From assembly GCF_030160275.1 (NCBI RefSeq), contig NZ_BSOA01000003.1, positions 389,937-453,936 on the forward strand: a DNA stretch of 64,000 nucleotides. Reading direction: 5' to 3'. The translations under genes and the position numbers were made by a program. Shown here in pieces: positions 25,161 through 34,563 of this stretch. Position 1 is the first letter of the stretch; each line of letters opens with the position of its first letter. The notes beneath the pieces were generated by a model that was not told the DNA's origin, made no database searches, and saw only the letters and a list, made by a program, of their open reading frames with translations. Source of the DNA: Dyella flagellata (GTDB taxonomy: Bacteria; Pseudomonadota; Gammaproteobacteria; Xanthomonadales; Rhodanobacteraceae).

Positions 25161-26810
25161 TCACTCCTTCACCGCCGCGCTCAAACTGCGGATTTCTTCG
25201 TTGAGCACGCGATGGTTGTCCGAATAGTCGATGGCAAGGTCGATCAGGTGCACGCCGCCCTGGTCGAAGGCGCGCTGCAGGGTGGGCAGGAATTCGTCCG
25301 CGCTGGATGGGCGATGCCCGTGCGCACCATGCGCTTGGGCGAAACGCACGAAGTCGGGGTTGCTAAATTGCATGCCGTAGTCCGTATAACCCATCTCGGC
25401 CTGTTTCCAGCGAATCATGCCGTAGGCGTCGTCGCGCAACAGCAGGATCACCAGGTCGAGCTTGAGACGCACCGCGGTTTCCAACTCCTGCGCATTCATC
25501 ATGAAACCGCCATCGCCGCAGATCGCCAGCACCTTGCGCTCCGGGTAGACCATCTTGGCGGCCATCGCCGAAGGCAGGCCGGCACCCATGGTGGCAAGCG
25601 CGTTGTCGAGCAGGACCGTATTGGGCTGGCGCGCCTTGTAGTAGCGCGCATACCACAGCTTGTACATGCCGTTGTCCAGGCACAGGATGCCGTCGTCCGG
25701 CATGAAGCGGCGGGTGTCGGCGACGATGCGGACCGGATGCATGGGAAAACGCTCTTCGTTCGCGTACTGGCCAAGCTGTGCCTGGAACGCTACACGCACC
25801 TGGTCGAAATAGCGGAAGTCCCACTGCTCCTGCGGGCCCAGCGCGTCGGTCAGGCGTTCCACCGTATGCGCGATATCGCCCACCACTTCAATCTGCGGGA
25901 AATAGACCGTATCCACCTCGGCCGAGGAAAAATTGATGTGGATCACCGTACGCCGCCCGCGCTGCATGAAGAACGGCGGCTTTTCCACCACGTCATGGCC
26001 GACATTGATGATCACATCCGCCGCGTCGATCGCGCGATGCACGAAATCGCCATCGGAAAGCGCAGCGTTGCCCAGCCATAAGGGATGCTCTTCATCCACC
26101 ACGCCTTTGCCCATCTGCGTAGTGAAGAAAGGGATGCCGAGCTTGTCGATGAACGCGCGCAAGGCAACCGCGGTGCGCTGGCGATTGGCGCCGGCACCGA
26201 TCATCAGGATCGGGTGTTGTGCGCTGCTGATCGCTTCGGCCGCTTGCACCAGCGCGGCGTCGTCGGGAGAGGGCCTGCGCGCGTATTCGGTGGGAAGCAG
26301 TACGTAGTCTTCGACTTCGTCGCGGGCGATGTCCTCGGGCAGCTCCAGGTGCACCGCGCCGGGGCGTTCCTCCTCGGCGCGGCGAAACGCTTCGCGAATG
26401 CGCGCCGGGATCGTTGCTGCCGACACGAGCTGGCGCGTGTACTTGGTGAGCGGCTGCATCATGTCCACCACGTCGACCAGCTGGAACAGGCCCTGCTTGT
26501 GTGTGCGGATCGGCTTCTGGCCGGTGATCATCAACATCGGCATGGCGCCGAGCTGGGCATAGGCGGCAGCGGTCACCAGGTTGGTGGCGCCAGGCCCCAA
26601 GGTGGACAGCGCCACCCCCACCTCGCCGGTGAGCCGGCCCCAGGTCGCCGCCATGAACCCGGCCGCCTGTTCATGGCGGGTCACGATCAGGCGGATGGAG
26701 GATTCGCGCAAGGCTTCAACGAAGTCCAGGTTCTCTTCGCCCGGCACGCCAAAGATGCACTTCACGCCTTCGGCTTCCAGGGCTTTCACGAACAATGACG
26801 CAGCTTTCAT
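25161..26810 (-). CDS. Thiamine-diphosphate enzyme, acetolactate synthase large-subunit type
   Basis: 549 residues with three ThDP-enzyme domains. The catalytic Glu is in VTRHEQAAGFMA near residue 47. The ThDP/magnesium motif is ICGDGGFMMNAQELETAVRLK, with LLRDDAYGMIRWKQ after it. Family members include catabolic acetolactate synthases and related carboligases. No small regulatory subunit gene (ilvN) is adjacent, which argues for a catabolic or specialised enzyme rather than branched-chain biosynthesis. First gene of the two-gene operon with the aldehyde dehydrogenase. Confidence 0.85.
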   Translation of the reverse strand: MKAASLFVKALEAEGVKCIFGVPGEENLDFVEALRESSIRLIVTRHEQAAGFMAATWGRLTGEVGVALSTLGPGATNLVTAAAYAQLGAMPMLMITGQKPIRTHKQGLFQLVDVVDMMQPLTKYTRQLVSAATIPARIREAFRRAEEERPGAVHLELPEDIARDEVEDYVLLPTEYARRPSPDDAALVQAAEAISSAQHPILMIGAGANRQRTAVALRAFIDKLGIPFFTTQMGKGVVDEEHPLWLGNAALSDGDFVHRAIDAADVIINVGHDVVEKPPFFMQRGRRTVIHINFSSAEVDTVYFPQIEVVGDIAHTVERLTDALGPQEQWDFRYFDQVRVAFQAQLGQYANEERFPMHPVRIVADTRRFMPDDGILCLDNGMYKLWYARYYKARQPNTVLLDNALATMGAGLPSAMAAKMVYPERKVLAICGDGGFMMNAQELETAVRLKLDLVILLLRDDAYGMIRWKQAEMGYTDYGMQFSNPDFVRFAQAHGAHGHRPSSADEFLPTLQRAFDQGGVHLIDLAIDYSDNHRVLNEEIRSLSAAVKE

Positions 26811-26980
26811 GCATCGTCCTCTCGAAAGATACAGCCGCTATATGTACTCCAAAGTTCGATTCTTGCGGGAATACGTTTGAGTCGTGTGAAGAATGAATGC
26901 ACTCGCGATCCAGCTTGCCTCGAATCACTTTCTTCCCTAAGCGCAACCCGAGAGTGCTATGTCTCAGTTGGCGGATATCT

Positions 26981-27013
26981 GCCCCCTCCCCTCCGTGTAG
27001 GAGGGGAGGGGGC
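26981..27013. terminator. CCCTCCCC palindrome after xseA, probable terminator
   Basis: A 14-base inverted repeat, GCCCCCTCCCCTCC with GGAGGGGAGGGGGC, around the loop GTGTA. It ends 9 bases from the xseA stop on the minus strand. Its position at a gene end suggests transcription termination. Confidence 0.6.
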
Positions 27014-27021
27014 ATGGCGCG

Positions 27022-28389
27022 TTATTCTTTGCTGACGCGAAGCGGCAGCTCCCCATCCGCCAGCTTCGCCCGCAATGGCGTATCGACAGCCACGTTCTGG
27101 GCCGAACGCAGCACCTTGCCTTGCGCATCGAACAGAATCGCATAGCCACGCTCCAGCGTAGCCAGCGGGCTCACTGCATGCATGGCGCGGGCGGTCTGCT
27201 GCAGGTTCCATTGTTCGCGCTGCAGCTTGTGCTGGATCAGGTGCCGCAATTGCAGCGCATGCTGTTCGAGTTGCTGGCGGCGGATCGTAACGTAGTGGCG
27301 TGGATGCAGAGAGAGCAGCCGTGTATAGGCACGATCAAGCTGTACCGCATTTCGCGTCTTCTGTACCAATTGACAGGCGAGCAGCCGGCGATGCAACTGC
27401 TGCAAGCGTTGGCGATCGCGCTCCAGCCGTGCCTGCGGACGTTGTGCTTGCAACCGCGCCAGCAGATGATCGATGCGTTGAATGCGCGTCTGCAAACGCC
27501 GCTCATGGATGGCCGTGACGCGCTGGCGCAACTGCTCCAGATGCCGGTGTTGGGCAAGAATATCGGGCACCAGCAATTCTGCCGCCGCCGAAGGAGTGGG
27601 CGCGCGCAAGTCGGCAACGAAGTCGGCGATGCTGAAGTCGATCTCGTGCCCGACCGCGCTCACCACCGGCACGGCGCTGGCGTGAATGGCGCGAGCCACT
27701 TGCTCGTCGTTGAAAGCCCACAGGTCTTCCAGCGAACCGCCGCCGCGCGTGAGCAACAGCACGTCGTAACGTCCGCAAGCCGATGCCTTGCGCAGCATGG
27801 ATACGATGGCCGGCGGTGCTTCGCGGCCCTGCACCGGTACCGGCAGCACATCGACCTCCACCAGCGGCCAGCGGCGTGACATCACGCTAAGCACATCTCG
27901 AATCGCGGCGCCGGTGGCCGAGGTGATCACGCCGATGCGGCGTGCGTAGCGGGGCAGGGGGCGTTTGCGTTCCTGCGCGAACAGGCCTTCGGCATCCAGC
28001 TGCGCCTTCAGCCGTTCGAACTCGCGTTGCAGCGCGCCTTCGCCGGCCGGCTCCATGTGCTCGATCACCAGCTGGAACTCACCGCGTGGCTCGTATAGAC
28101 CGACGCGCGCGCGCGCCAACACATGTGCGCCATCCACCGGCCGGAAACGCAGGCCCATGCTCTTGGTCTTGAACATGGCGCAACGCACCTGTGCCAGGCT
28201 GTCCTTCAAGGTGAAGTACAAATGGCCGGAAGCCGGACGCGCCACGTTGGACAGCTCACCTTCGATCCACACTAGCGGCAAGGCATCTTCCAGCAGCCCG
28301 CGCACCAGCCGATTGAGCGTGCTGGGCGTGAGAACGTGCCGTGGCGGTTTGCCGCCGGCCCCTTCGTTGAAGTCGTCGGGTGCGTGCAT
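27022..28389 (-). CDS. xseA: Exodeoxyribonuclease VII large subunit (XseA)
   Basis: 455-residue single-strand exonuclease subunit. The N-terminal OB fold contains LVWIEGELSNVARPASGHLYFTLKD. The catalytic domain has RIGVITSATGAAIRDVL, RGGGSLEDLWAFNDE and SAVGHEIDFSIADFVADLRAPTPSAAAE. The long coiled-coil tail (about 280-420) is rich in Arg, Gln and Leu, as usual. The small subunit xseB is not adjacent. The gene stands alone, with a palindrome after its stop. Confidence 0.95.
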   Translation of the reverse strand: MHAPDDFNEGAGGKPPRHVLTPSTLNRLVRGLLEDALPLVWIEGELSNVARPASGHLYFTLKDSLAQVRCAMFKTKSMGLRFRPVDGAHVLARARVGLYEPRGEFQLVIEHMEPAGEGALQREFERLKAQLDAEGLFAQERKRPLPRYARRIGVITSATGAAIRDVLSVMSRRWPLVEVDVLPVPVQGREAPPAIVSMLRKASACGRYDVLLLTRGGGSLEDLWAFNDEQVARAIHASAVPVVSAVGHEIDFSIADFVADLRAPTPSAAAELLVPDILAQHRHLEQLRQRVTAIHERRLQTRIQRIDHLLARLQAQRPQARLERDRQRLQQLHRRLLACQLVQKTRNAVQLDRAYTRLLSLHPRHYVTIRRQQLEQHALQLRHLIQHKLQREQWNLQQTARAMHAVSPLATLERGYAILFDAQGKVLRSAQNVAVDTPLRAKLADGELPLRVSKE

Positions 28390-28510
28390 GGAGGCGGGAG
28401 ACTAGCACGAAAGGCTTGAGGAACATTGCATTGGCGCACGATGCGCATGCGGAGCCTCATTCATATTCGCCAAGTAGCTGAAGGCAAAAGCTGTTTGGGT
28501 TGGTCGGCGT

Positions 28511-29962
28511 TTATGAATCGTCGCTATCGCGCATTGCGCGTAGCCGGCGCAAATGCCGTCTGCGCATGCGCCAGGCGCGGATGCCGGTATTGATCGCCAG
28601 CCACACGGCCAGCAGCGCAATCGGCCAAGCCACCACGGCCGGCCAAAGCATGGCCAGTACCGCCAGCACGGCCAGCAGCAGCGTGACCGCCAGCAAGGCA
28701 CCGGTTTCGGTATCGCCCAATACACGGCGATCGGTCAGTGCAGCCCCCATGGTGTTGGCGATGCGCAAGGCGCCGGCCGCGGCACGGCTGGAACTGCCGC
28801 CCGCATGCCGCGTTTGCGGTGGACGAGTTTCGCTGCTGCGTACCCGCTCGCCACGCCGATGGCGGCGCGGTGCGAGCACGATTTCGGTGGCGTTCTGCAA
28901 GTCCTGCTCGTATTGCGCGGCCAGTTGCGCGGCGAAGCCGGCATCTTCGATCGCCACGTCGATCTCGCGGTTGTTCAACCAGCTGGCAAGATTGAGATTG
29001 GAGGAGCCCACGCGTGCCCATTGGCCATCCGCCACCGCGCTCTTGGCGTGCAGCATCGAGCCATTCCATTCGAACACGCGAATGCCGGCTTTCAACAAGG
29101 GCCGGTAGCCGCTGCGCGACATGCTGGCCACCAGCGGGATATCGCTGGTGCCCGGCACCAGCAGGCGCACATCGACACCATCGCGCGCGGCGGCGGAAAG
29201 TGCCTGCACGTAAGGCGCTACGCCTACGAAGTACGCATCGGTCAACCATAGGCTGCGCCGCGCCATGGCCGCGATCAGCTGATCGAGCCGATACATGCCG
29301 GCCGTGGCCGGTTGGGTGGCGATTACGCGCAATGCGACGTCGCCGGCGGGCGTTGCCAGTGGCGCGTAGATCGGCTGCGCGCCGCCTGTGGCCACCCAGC
29401 TGTCGGCAAATGCCGCTTCCAGTTCCAACACCGCCGGTCCACGCAACGCCAAGCCGGTATCGCGCCACGGCGGCACCTTGCGTGACGCATCGCCTAGCCA
29501 TTTCGCGCTGATGCACACGCCGGACAGAAATCCCCACTGCCCATCCACCACCAACTGCTTGCGATGATCACGGCTCAGCCAGCCCAGGGTCTGTCCGAGC
29601 TGGGGCGGATTGAACACGCGCACTTCACCACCGGCCTCGCGCAGCGGCTTCCAGAATGCCGCGCCGGATTGGCCCAGGCATCCCAGCCAATCGACGATCA
29701 CCGCGACGTAGACGCCACTGCGCGCACGCTCCACCAGGGCGTCCCGGAAAGTGCGGCCCACCTCGTCGTCGCGAAAGATGTAGTTCTCCAGCAGCACACG
29801 ATGCTGCGCGTTGCCGATGGCGGCGAGCCAGGCTTCGAAGTGTTGCTCGGCATCGATCAGCAGATCCACCTTGTTGCCGCCCAGCAGCGGGGCACCGGCG
29901 GCACGGCTCAAGGCCTGTTCGGCTAGTACGCGATTGGGGTCGGGTGGCAGCGCGGCGGACAT
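28511..29962 (-). CDS. Cardiolipin synthase / phospholipase D-family protein
   Basis: 483 residues with two phospholipase D motifs: DHRKQLVVDGQWGFLSG (near residue 145) and LHAKSAVADGQWARVGSSNLN (near residue 310), each supplying an HxK(x4)D core. The C terminus has two membrane segments (ALLAVTLLLAVLAVLAMLWPAVVAWPIALLAVW broken into two helices). It lacks the two N-terminal helices of ClsA, so it is closer to ClsB-like synthases with an added C-terminal anchor. ATG 29962 is preferred over an upstream start at 30040. Divergent from the CoA hydrolase/transferase gene. Confidence 0.84.
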   Translation of the reverse strand: MSAALPPDPNRVLAEQALSRAAGAPLLGGNKVDLLIDAEQHFEAWLAAIGNAQHRVLLENYIFRDDEVGRTFRDALVERARSGVYVAVIVDWLGCLGQSGAAFWKPLREAGGEVRVFNPPQLGQTLGWLSRDHRKQLVVDGQWGFLSGVCISAKWLGDASRKVPPWRDTGLALRGPAVLELEAAFADSWVATGGAQPIYAPLATPAGDVALRVIATQPATAGMYRLDQLIAAMARRSLWLTDAYFVGVAPYVQALSAAARDGVDVRLLVPGTSDIPLVASMSRSGYRPLLKAGIRVFEWNGSMLHAKSAVADGQWARVGSSNLNLASWLNNREIDVAIEDAGFAAQLAAQYEQDLQNATEIVLAPRRHRRGERVRSSETRPPQTRHAGGSSSRAAAGALRIANTMGAALTDRRVLGDTETGALLAVTLLLAVLAVLAMLWPAVVAWPIALLAVWLAINTGIRAWRMRRRHLRRLRAMRDSDDS

Positions 29963-30060
29963 GCCGGAAGTATAAGGAGCAAGGGAGTCGTGTTCGTTCG
30001 TCGTCGCCGACTTCACGCTTCCTGTTCCCCGCTTCCCCATTCCCCGCTTATGATCCCCCC

Positions 30061-31998
30061 ATGTTGCCAGAGCAGCGCTTTACGGACACCGATGCGTGCG
30101 TGCAGCTGATCGTCGAGCGGCTGGGAGCCGACTTGCGCGTGGTGACGCCCTTGGGACTGGGCAAGCCGCACGGATTGCTCAATGCCTTGTATGGCCTGAT
30201 GCAGAGCGACACCTGGCGATCGATGACCTTGTACACCGCCCTGTCGCTGATGCGTCCACGGGCCAAGCACAAATTCGAAGCCCGTTTTCTGGAGCCGTTC
30301 GTGGAGCGCCATTTCGGCGCCGACTACGTAGATCCTCAGTACGCCATCGACCAGCTGCATGGCAAGCTGCCGCCGAACGTGGCGGTGCACGAGTTCTACA
30401 TGCTGGCGGGCGCGCTGCTGCAATCGGCTGGCGCGCAGCGCAATTACATCAGTCAGAACTACACGCACGTGGCGCGCGATCTGATCGTGCAGGACATCAA
30501 TCTGCTCGTGCAGCTCGTGTCGCGTCGCGAAACGCCGGCCGGCGTCCGCTACAGTCTTTCGTGCAATCCCGATCTCACCGTGGATTTCCTTGATCGCGTC
30601 AAGGCGGCCGGCAAATCGCGGCCCCTGTGCGTGGCGGTGGTGCATCCGGCTTTGCCCTACATCGGTGGTGATGCGGAAGTGCCGCAGGACTTCTTCGACA
30701 TCGAGCTGGCACCCGCTTCATCGTCACCGTTGTTTGCCGTACCCAGGGGGCCGGTGGATACGGTCGAATACGCGCTGGGCCTGCATGCCAGCGCGCTGGT
30801 GAAGGACGGCGGCTGCCTGCAGATCGGTATCGGTGCATTGTCCGATGCCTTAGTCAAAGGCCTGTTGTTGCGGCAACAGAACAATGTGGCCTGGCGAAAG
30901 GCGCTGGTTGCACTGGATCCGCGTGGCACCACCCACCGCCTGGCCGAGCGCATGGGTGGTCTTGGCGGTTTCAAAGGCGGTTTGTACGGCTGCAGCGAAA
31001 TGGTGATGGACGGTTTCATGCACCTGGCCAAGGCCGGCATTCTCAAGCGTCGCAGCTGGGACAATCTCGCGCTGGAACGCGCTGCCGCCGCGGGACGCCT
31101 GCCGGACGATGTGCCCGGCGGGCATTATTTGCGGGGCGCCTTCTTCCTCGGTTCGCGCGATCTTTACGACTGGCTGGAAACGACGGCCAACAGCGATGTC
31201 GATGCAATCGACATGTGCCCGGTATCCAACGTCAACCAGCTCTACGGCGATCACCAGGCACTGGCCACGCTGCAGCGTCGCGGCGCGCGCTTCTTCAATA
31301 CCTGCATGATGTCGACCCTGCTGGGCGCCGCCGCTTCCGATACGCTGGAAGACGGTCGCGTGGTCAGTGGCGTCGGCGGCCAGTACAACTTCGTCGCCAT
31401 GGCGCATGAGTTGCCCGACGGCCGCTCCATCCTGCTCCAGCGCGCGACCCGTCAGGGCCGCAATGGTGTGGAGACCAACATCCGCTGGGATTGCGGGCAA
31501 ATCACCATTCCGCGACACCTGCGCGACCTCGTGGTGAGCGAGTACGGCGTGGCGGACTTGCGCGGCAAGAGCGACAGCGAGTGCATCGAAGCCATGCTGG
31601 CGATCAGCGATGCGCGGTTTGTGGATGCGCTGGCGGCACAAGCCAAATCGCACGGCAAGCTGGCCGCGGACTTCAAGATTCCCGATGCCTGGCGCAAACA
31701 CCGTCCGCAGATGCTGGAGGAGGCGTTGGCGGAAACTGCCGCCAAAGGCCTGCTACCGAAGTTTCCGTTCGGCAGCGACTTCACCGAGGTGGAACAGCAT
31801 CTGCTACCGGCATTGGCATGGCTGCAATCGTCGAGTGTTACCTGGAAGGGCAGGTGGCAATTGCTCAAGGCGGTTTTGCGACCTGGCGAAGCCACGGCGG
31901 AAGAAAGCACGGCCTTGGAACGGATGGGGCTGACGGCGCCCCAGCGATGGAGTGACTGGCTGCAGCGTCGCCTGCTGCAGGCCGCATTGCGGCGCTAG
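30061..31998 (+). CDS. Acetyl-CoA hydrolase/transferase family protein
   Basis: 645 residues, longer than the usual 500 of bacterial CoA transferases. The C-terminal acetyl-CoA hydrolase domain is recognisable: NVNQLYGDHQALATL, GGQYNFVAMAHELPDGRSILL, and the conserved end IVVSEYGVADLRGKSDSE-type sequence (DLVVSEYGVADLRGKSD). The N-terminal half contains VQLIVERLGADLRVVTPLGLGKPHGLLNALY, a segment typical of the longer class. It probably exchanges CoA between carboxylic acids; the acids are unknown. ATG 30061 marks the start of homology-like sequence. Confidence 0.82.
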   Translation: MLPEQRFTDTDACVQLIVERLGADLRVVTPLGLGKPHGLLNALYGLMQSDTWRSMTLYTALSLMRPRAKHKFEARFLEPFVERHFGADYVDPQYAIDQLHGKLPPNVAVHEFYMLAGALLQSAGAQRNYISQNYTHVARDLIVQDINLLVQLVSRRETPAGVRYSLSCNPDLTVDFLDRVKAAGKSRPLCVAVVHPALPYIGGDAEVPQDFFDIELAPASSSPLFAVPRGPVDTVEYALGLHASALVKDGGCLQIGIGALSDALVKGLLLRQQNNVAWRKALVALDPRGTTHRLAERMGGLGGFKGGLYGCSEMVMDGFMHLAKAGILKRRSWDNLALERAAAAGRLPDDVPGGHYLRGAFFLGSRDLYDWLETTANSDVDAIDMCPVSNVNQLYGDHQALATLQRRGARFFNTCMMSTLLGAAASDTLEDGRVVSGVGGQYNFVAMAHELPDGRSILLQRATRQGRNGVETNIRWDCGQITIPRHLRDLVVSEYGVADLRGKSDSECIEAMLAISDARFVDALAAQAKSHGKLAADFKIPDAWRKHRPQMLEEALAETAAKGLLPKFPFGSDFTEVEQHLLPALAWLQSSSVTWKGRWQLLKAVLRPGEATAEESTALERMGLTAPQRWSDWLQRRLLQAALRR

Positions 31999-32209
31999 TT
32001 GTTTGGCGCGTAGAAGCCTAGATGATGGCGATCGATTCGCCGGATTGTGACGGCGGACGAATTGCGCAAAGCCGCACAGCGTGTTTCACTCGGCGAGTGG
32101 CAGAATGCGTCTTCCAGAAAACGCCACAGGGGAGCAAGAGCGTGGCCTTGGCCAATTTTCGTGACAGCGATGGCAATCGCCTGCTGAGTTCGGGTGCTGC
32201 TGCGTGCGC

Positions 32210-33049
32210 ATGCGCGCATCTGCCGAACGCTTGCTGGCCGTGATCAAACTCAGCCCACAATCGCGCACCGCCGGCATCTATATGTTGCTTTCGGCGGCAT
32301 GGATCTGGTTTTCCGGGCATGTGCTGGGCTACCTGGTGCACGATCCGCATCGCCTCATCGTTTACCAGATCGCGAAAGGATGGGGGTTCGTCCTGGGCAC
32401 CGGGATCCTGCTGTATTGGATGATCGGCCGTACGGTGCAGCGACTGCGCATAGCCAATCAGCACTTGCTCGACAGCCACGAGCAAGCTTTGCGGGTGCTG
32501 GTGGAAGCCATGGACATAAGGCACAAGGAAACCAGCGATCATTCCGAACGGGTGGTGCGCATGGCGCTGGGCCTGGGACGGCTCAAAGGATTGGAAAGCG
32601 ATGCCCTGCGCGACGTGAAGTTTGGCGCGTTGCTGCACGACATCGGCAAACTCGCGCTGCCCGATGCCATCCTGATCAAGCCCGGCAAGCTGGACGAAGA
32701 AGAAACAAAGCTGATGCGCACGCACCCGCGTATGGGCTACGACATGTTGCAGCGGGTCGACTTCCTGCGCGCTGCCAGCGCCATTCCGTACAGCCATCAC
32801 GAGCGCTGGGATGGCACCGGCTACCCGCAAGGCTTGAAGGGCGAGCAGATTCCCCTGGCCGCACGAATCTTCAGTGTGGTGGACGTATGGGACGCGTTGA
32901 GTTTTGCGCGGGTGTACAAACCGGCTTGGCCGGAGCCCGAAGTGCTGGATTACCTGCGCGATGCGGCAGGCGGGCAGCTCGATCCCCATCTGGTACAACT
33001 GTTTCTCGACCACTACAGTGAGCTGAAGGCGCTGGCATTGAACACCTGA
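32210..33049 (+). CDS. Membrane-anchored HD-GYP cyclic di-GMP phosphodiesterase
   Basis: 279 residues. Two N-terminal membrane helices (AGIYMLLSAAWIWFSG and GWGFVLGTGILLYWMIG) are followed by an HD-GYP domain. Metal ligands are seen in LLHDIGKLALPD (HD) and SHHERWDGTGYPQGLKG (HHE and GYP), so it should be active against cyclic di-GMP. ATG 32210 is taken as the start; a GTG two codons earlier is in frame. It has no receiver or PAS domain, so sensing may occur through the short periplasmic loop between the helices. Confidence 0.88.
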   Translation: MRASAERLLAVIKLSPQSRTAGIYMLLSAAWIWFSGHVLGYLVHDPHRLIVYQIAKGWGFVLGTGILLYWMIGRTVQRLRIANQHLLDSHEQALRVLVEAMDIRHKETSDHSERVVRMALGLGRLKGLESDALRDVKFGALLHDIGKLALPDAILIKPGKLDEEETKLMRTHPRMGYDMLQRVDFLRAASAIPYSHHERWDGTGYPQGLKGEQIPLAARIFSVVDVWDALSFARVYKPAWPEPEVLDYLRDAAGGQLDPHLVQLFLDHYSELKALALNT

Positions 33050-33077
33050 TTCGGAAAGGTTGCCGCGACGAGGCGGC

Positions 33078-33145
33078 GTAGGCTGGGATGATAATCCCAG
33101 CTCCCCACACGGCAATCCGATGCTGGGATTGTCATCCCAGCCTAC
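33078..33145. repeat. GTAG-type REP dyad 3
   Basis: GTAG at 33078-33081, two inverted GCTGGGAT units, and CTAC at 33142-33145. The TAG stop of the following minus-strand gene is inside the terminal CTAC, read as GTAG on that strand. Confidence 0.9.
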
Positions 33146-33639
33146 GAAGCCGCTTGCGGGCGAGGGCGCAGCAGCAGATAGAACGCGGCGATATGCGTGA
33201 TCATCAGCAAGGGCACATAGATGATCGGGATCGCATACATGCTGCCCAGTTCTCCCGCCTGCGCTGGAAGGTTGATCCGGGTAGCGTGGTAGTAGTCGAC
33301 AACGAGGTCGGTGACTCCCACCAGATTGAACGCCACCACGAACAGCCAAAACACGGGGCGTATCCGTGCCGTGCACAGCGCCAGCATCGCCAGCAGTCCT
33401 GTTGCCAGGTCGCCATAGGCTGCGAATGTGGCGAAGCTGGCAGGCAGATCCGGGCTGACGACCCCCGGCAGGAGAAACACCAGTCCGAAGAAACGGAAGC
33501 TGTGCAAGCTGGCGATGGCGCGTTGCGCTTCGAACAAAGGCATGGACTTGAGCCTGGGCCAGACATACACGCCGAAGCAAAGCAGCCACGCGACGTAGCC
33601 CAGCACGAGATGCGATCCAAAGATAAGTTCCGACGGCAT
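33142..33639 (-). CDS. Uncharacterised membrane protein, about five helices
   Basis: 165 residues dominated by hydrophobic segments: FGSHLVLGYVAWLLCFGVYVW, FFGLVFLLPGVV, LATGLLAMLALC, VFWLFVVAFNLVGVTDLVV and IYVPLLMITHIAAFYLLL. I do not recognise a named family with certainty. ATG 33639 has AGGAGG 5 bases upstream. It starts 11 bases after the methyltransferase stop, so the two are an operon. Its TAG stop coincides with the GTAG of a REP dyad. Confidence 0.75.
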   Translation of the reverse strand: MPSELIFGSHLVLGYVAWLLCFGVYVWPRLKSMPLFEAQRAIASLHSFRFFGLVFLLPGVVSPDLPASFATFAAYGDLATGLLAMLALCTARIRPVFWLFVVAFNLVGVTDLVVDYYHATRINLPAQAGELGSMYAIPIIYVPLLMITHIAAFYLLLRPRPQAAS

Positions 33640-33650
33640 GGTGCCTCCTG

Positions 33651-34481
33651 TCAGGCGTTGTATGGCGCAGCTTCGAATACAGCGGTCAGAATGCCGAGCC
33701 GGTCTTCCAGCAGATTGCGCCCCAGATTGGCGGCGAGCTGCGCGAACTCCGGCCCCATTACCACGCCGAGATTGGGTGAAGGTGGCGGCCCCGATGCGCG
33801 TAGTTGAGTGATCCAGGCCTTGGCCGCATCGGTATCGTTTTTTGCGGCCAGCGTGCGAAATCCTGCTGCTTCGATCGCCTCGCAAGTCGCATCGGTCGTC
33901 AGTAGAAAACTCGTTGCTGGCGTTCGCGCCCAGGGAACGGGGTAGTGTGGTTCGCCGCCGTTGGCGACGACGTCGAACGTCGCAAACCTGCCACCCGGCT
34001 TCAGCACGCGCCGGATCTCCTGGTAGAGCCGGGCGCGGTCGGCGATGTTCATCGCTACGTGTTGCAGCAACACGACGTCGTAGCGGCCATCGTCGTAGGG
34101 AAGTTCCAGCGCGCTGCCGGTATGGAACGACACCTGATCGTCCTGTCCCGTGCGCCGGGTGAGATAGCGCGCTGCATCCACGAACGGTTCGCTAAGATCG
34201 ATACCCGTGACCCGGCAGCCATAGCTTGCAGCCAGAAAGCGGGCCGGTCCGCCAACGCCCGAACCGATGTCCAGCACCGACATGCTGGCGGTGATGCCGG
34301 CCAGCTCGGCCAGCTCGGCCGTGGCGGCAAGACCACGGGTATGGAATTGATCGAGACTAGCCAACTGCTGCGGCGTGAGCGGCTGATCCTCCGGCCCCCA
34401 AACCGCAAGCGCACTCTTCAGCCGCTCGGTCAGGCCGGTTGCGCGATAGTGATCGCGTACGCCATCAAGTGGATCGGTCAT
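33651..34481 (-). CDS. Class I SAM-dependent methyltransferase
   Basis: 276 residues. Motif I is VLDIGSGVGGPARFLA, post I is VTGIDLSEPFVDAAR, motif II is DVVLLQHVAMNI and motif III LKPGGRFATFDVV. The arrangement resembles small-molecule methyltransferases of the UbiE/sarcosine type, but the substrate is unknown. ATG 34481 has GAGGAA 7 bases upstream. It heads an operon with the membrane protein and is divergent from a LysR regulator 82 bases away, which probably controls it. Confidence 0.85.
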   Translation of the reverse strand: MTDPLDGVRDHYRATGLTERLKSALAVWGPEDQPLTPQQLASLDQFHTRGLAATAELAELAGITASMSVLDIGSGVGGPARFLAASYGCRVTGIDLSEPFVDAARYLTRRTGQDDQVSFHTGSALELPYDDGRYDVVLLQHVAMNIADRARLYQEIRRVLKPGGRFATFDVVANGGEPHYPVPWARTPATSFLLTTDATCEAIEAAGFRTLAAKNDTDAAKAWITQLRASGPPPSPNLGVVMGPEFAQLAANLGRNLLEDRLGILTAVFEAAPYNA

Positions 34482-34563
34482 GACTAGTTCCTCGCTTCGA
34501 ATCGGCAGGCTAGGTGTACCATCGCCTCGCACGAGCGACTATTCATCACAATGTTGACGGGCT

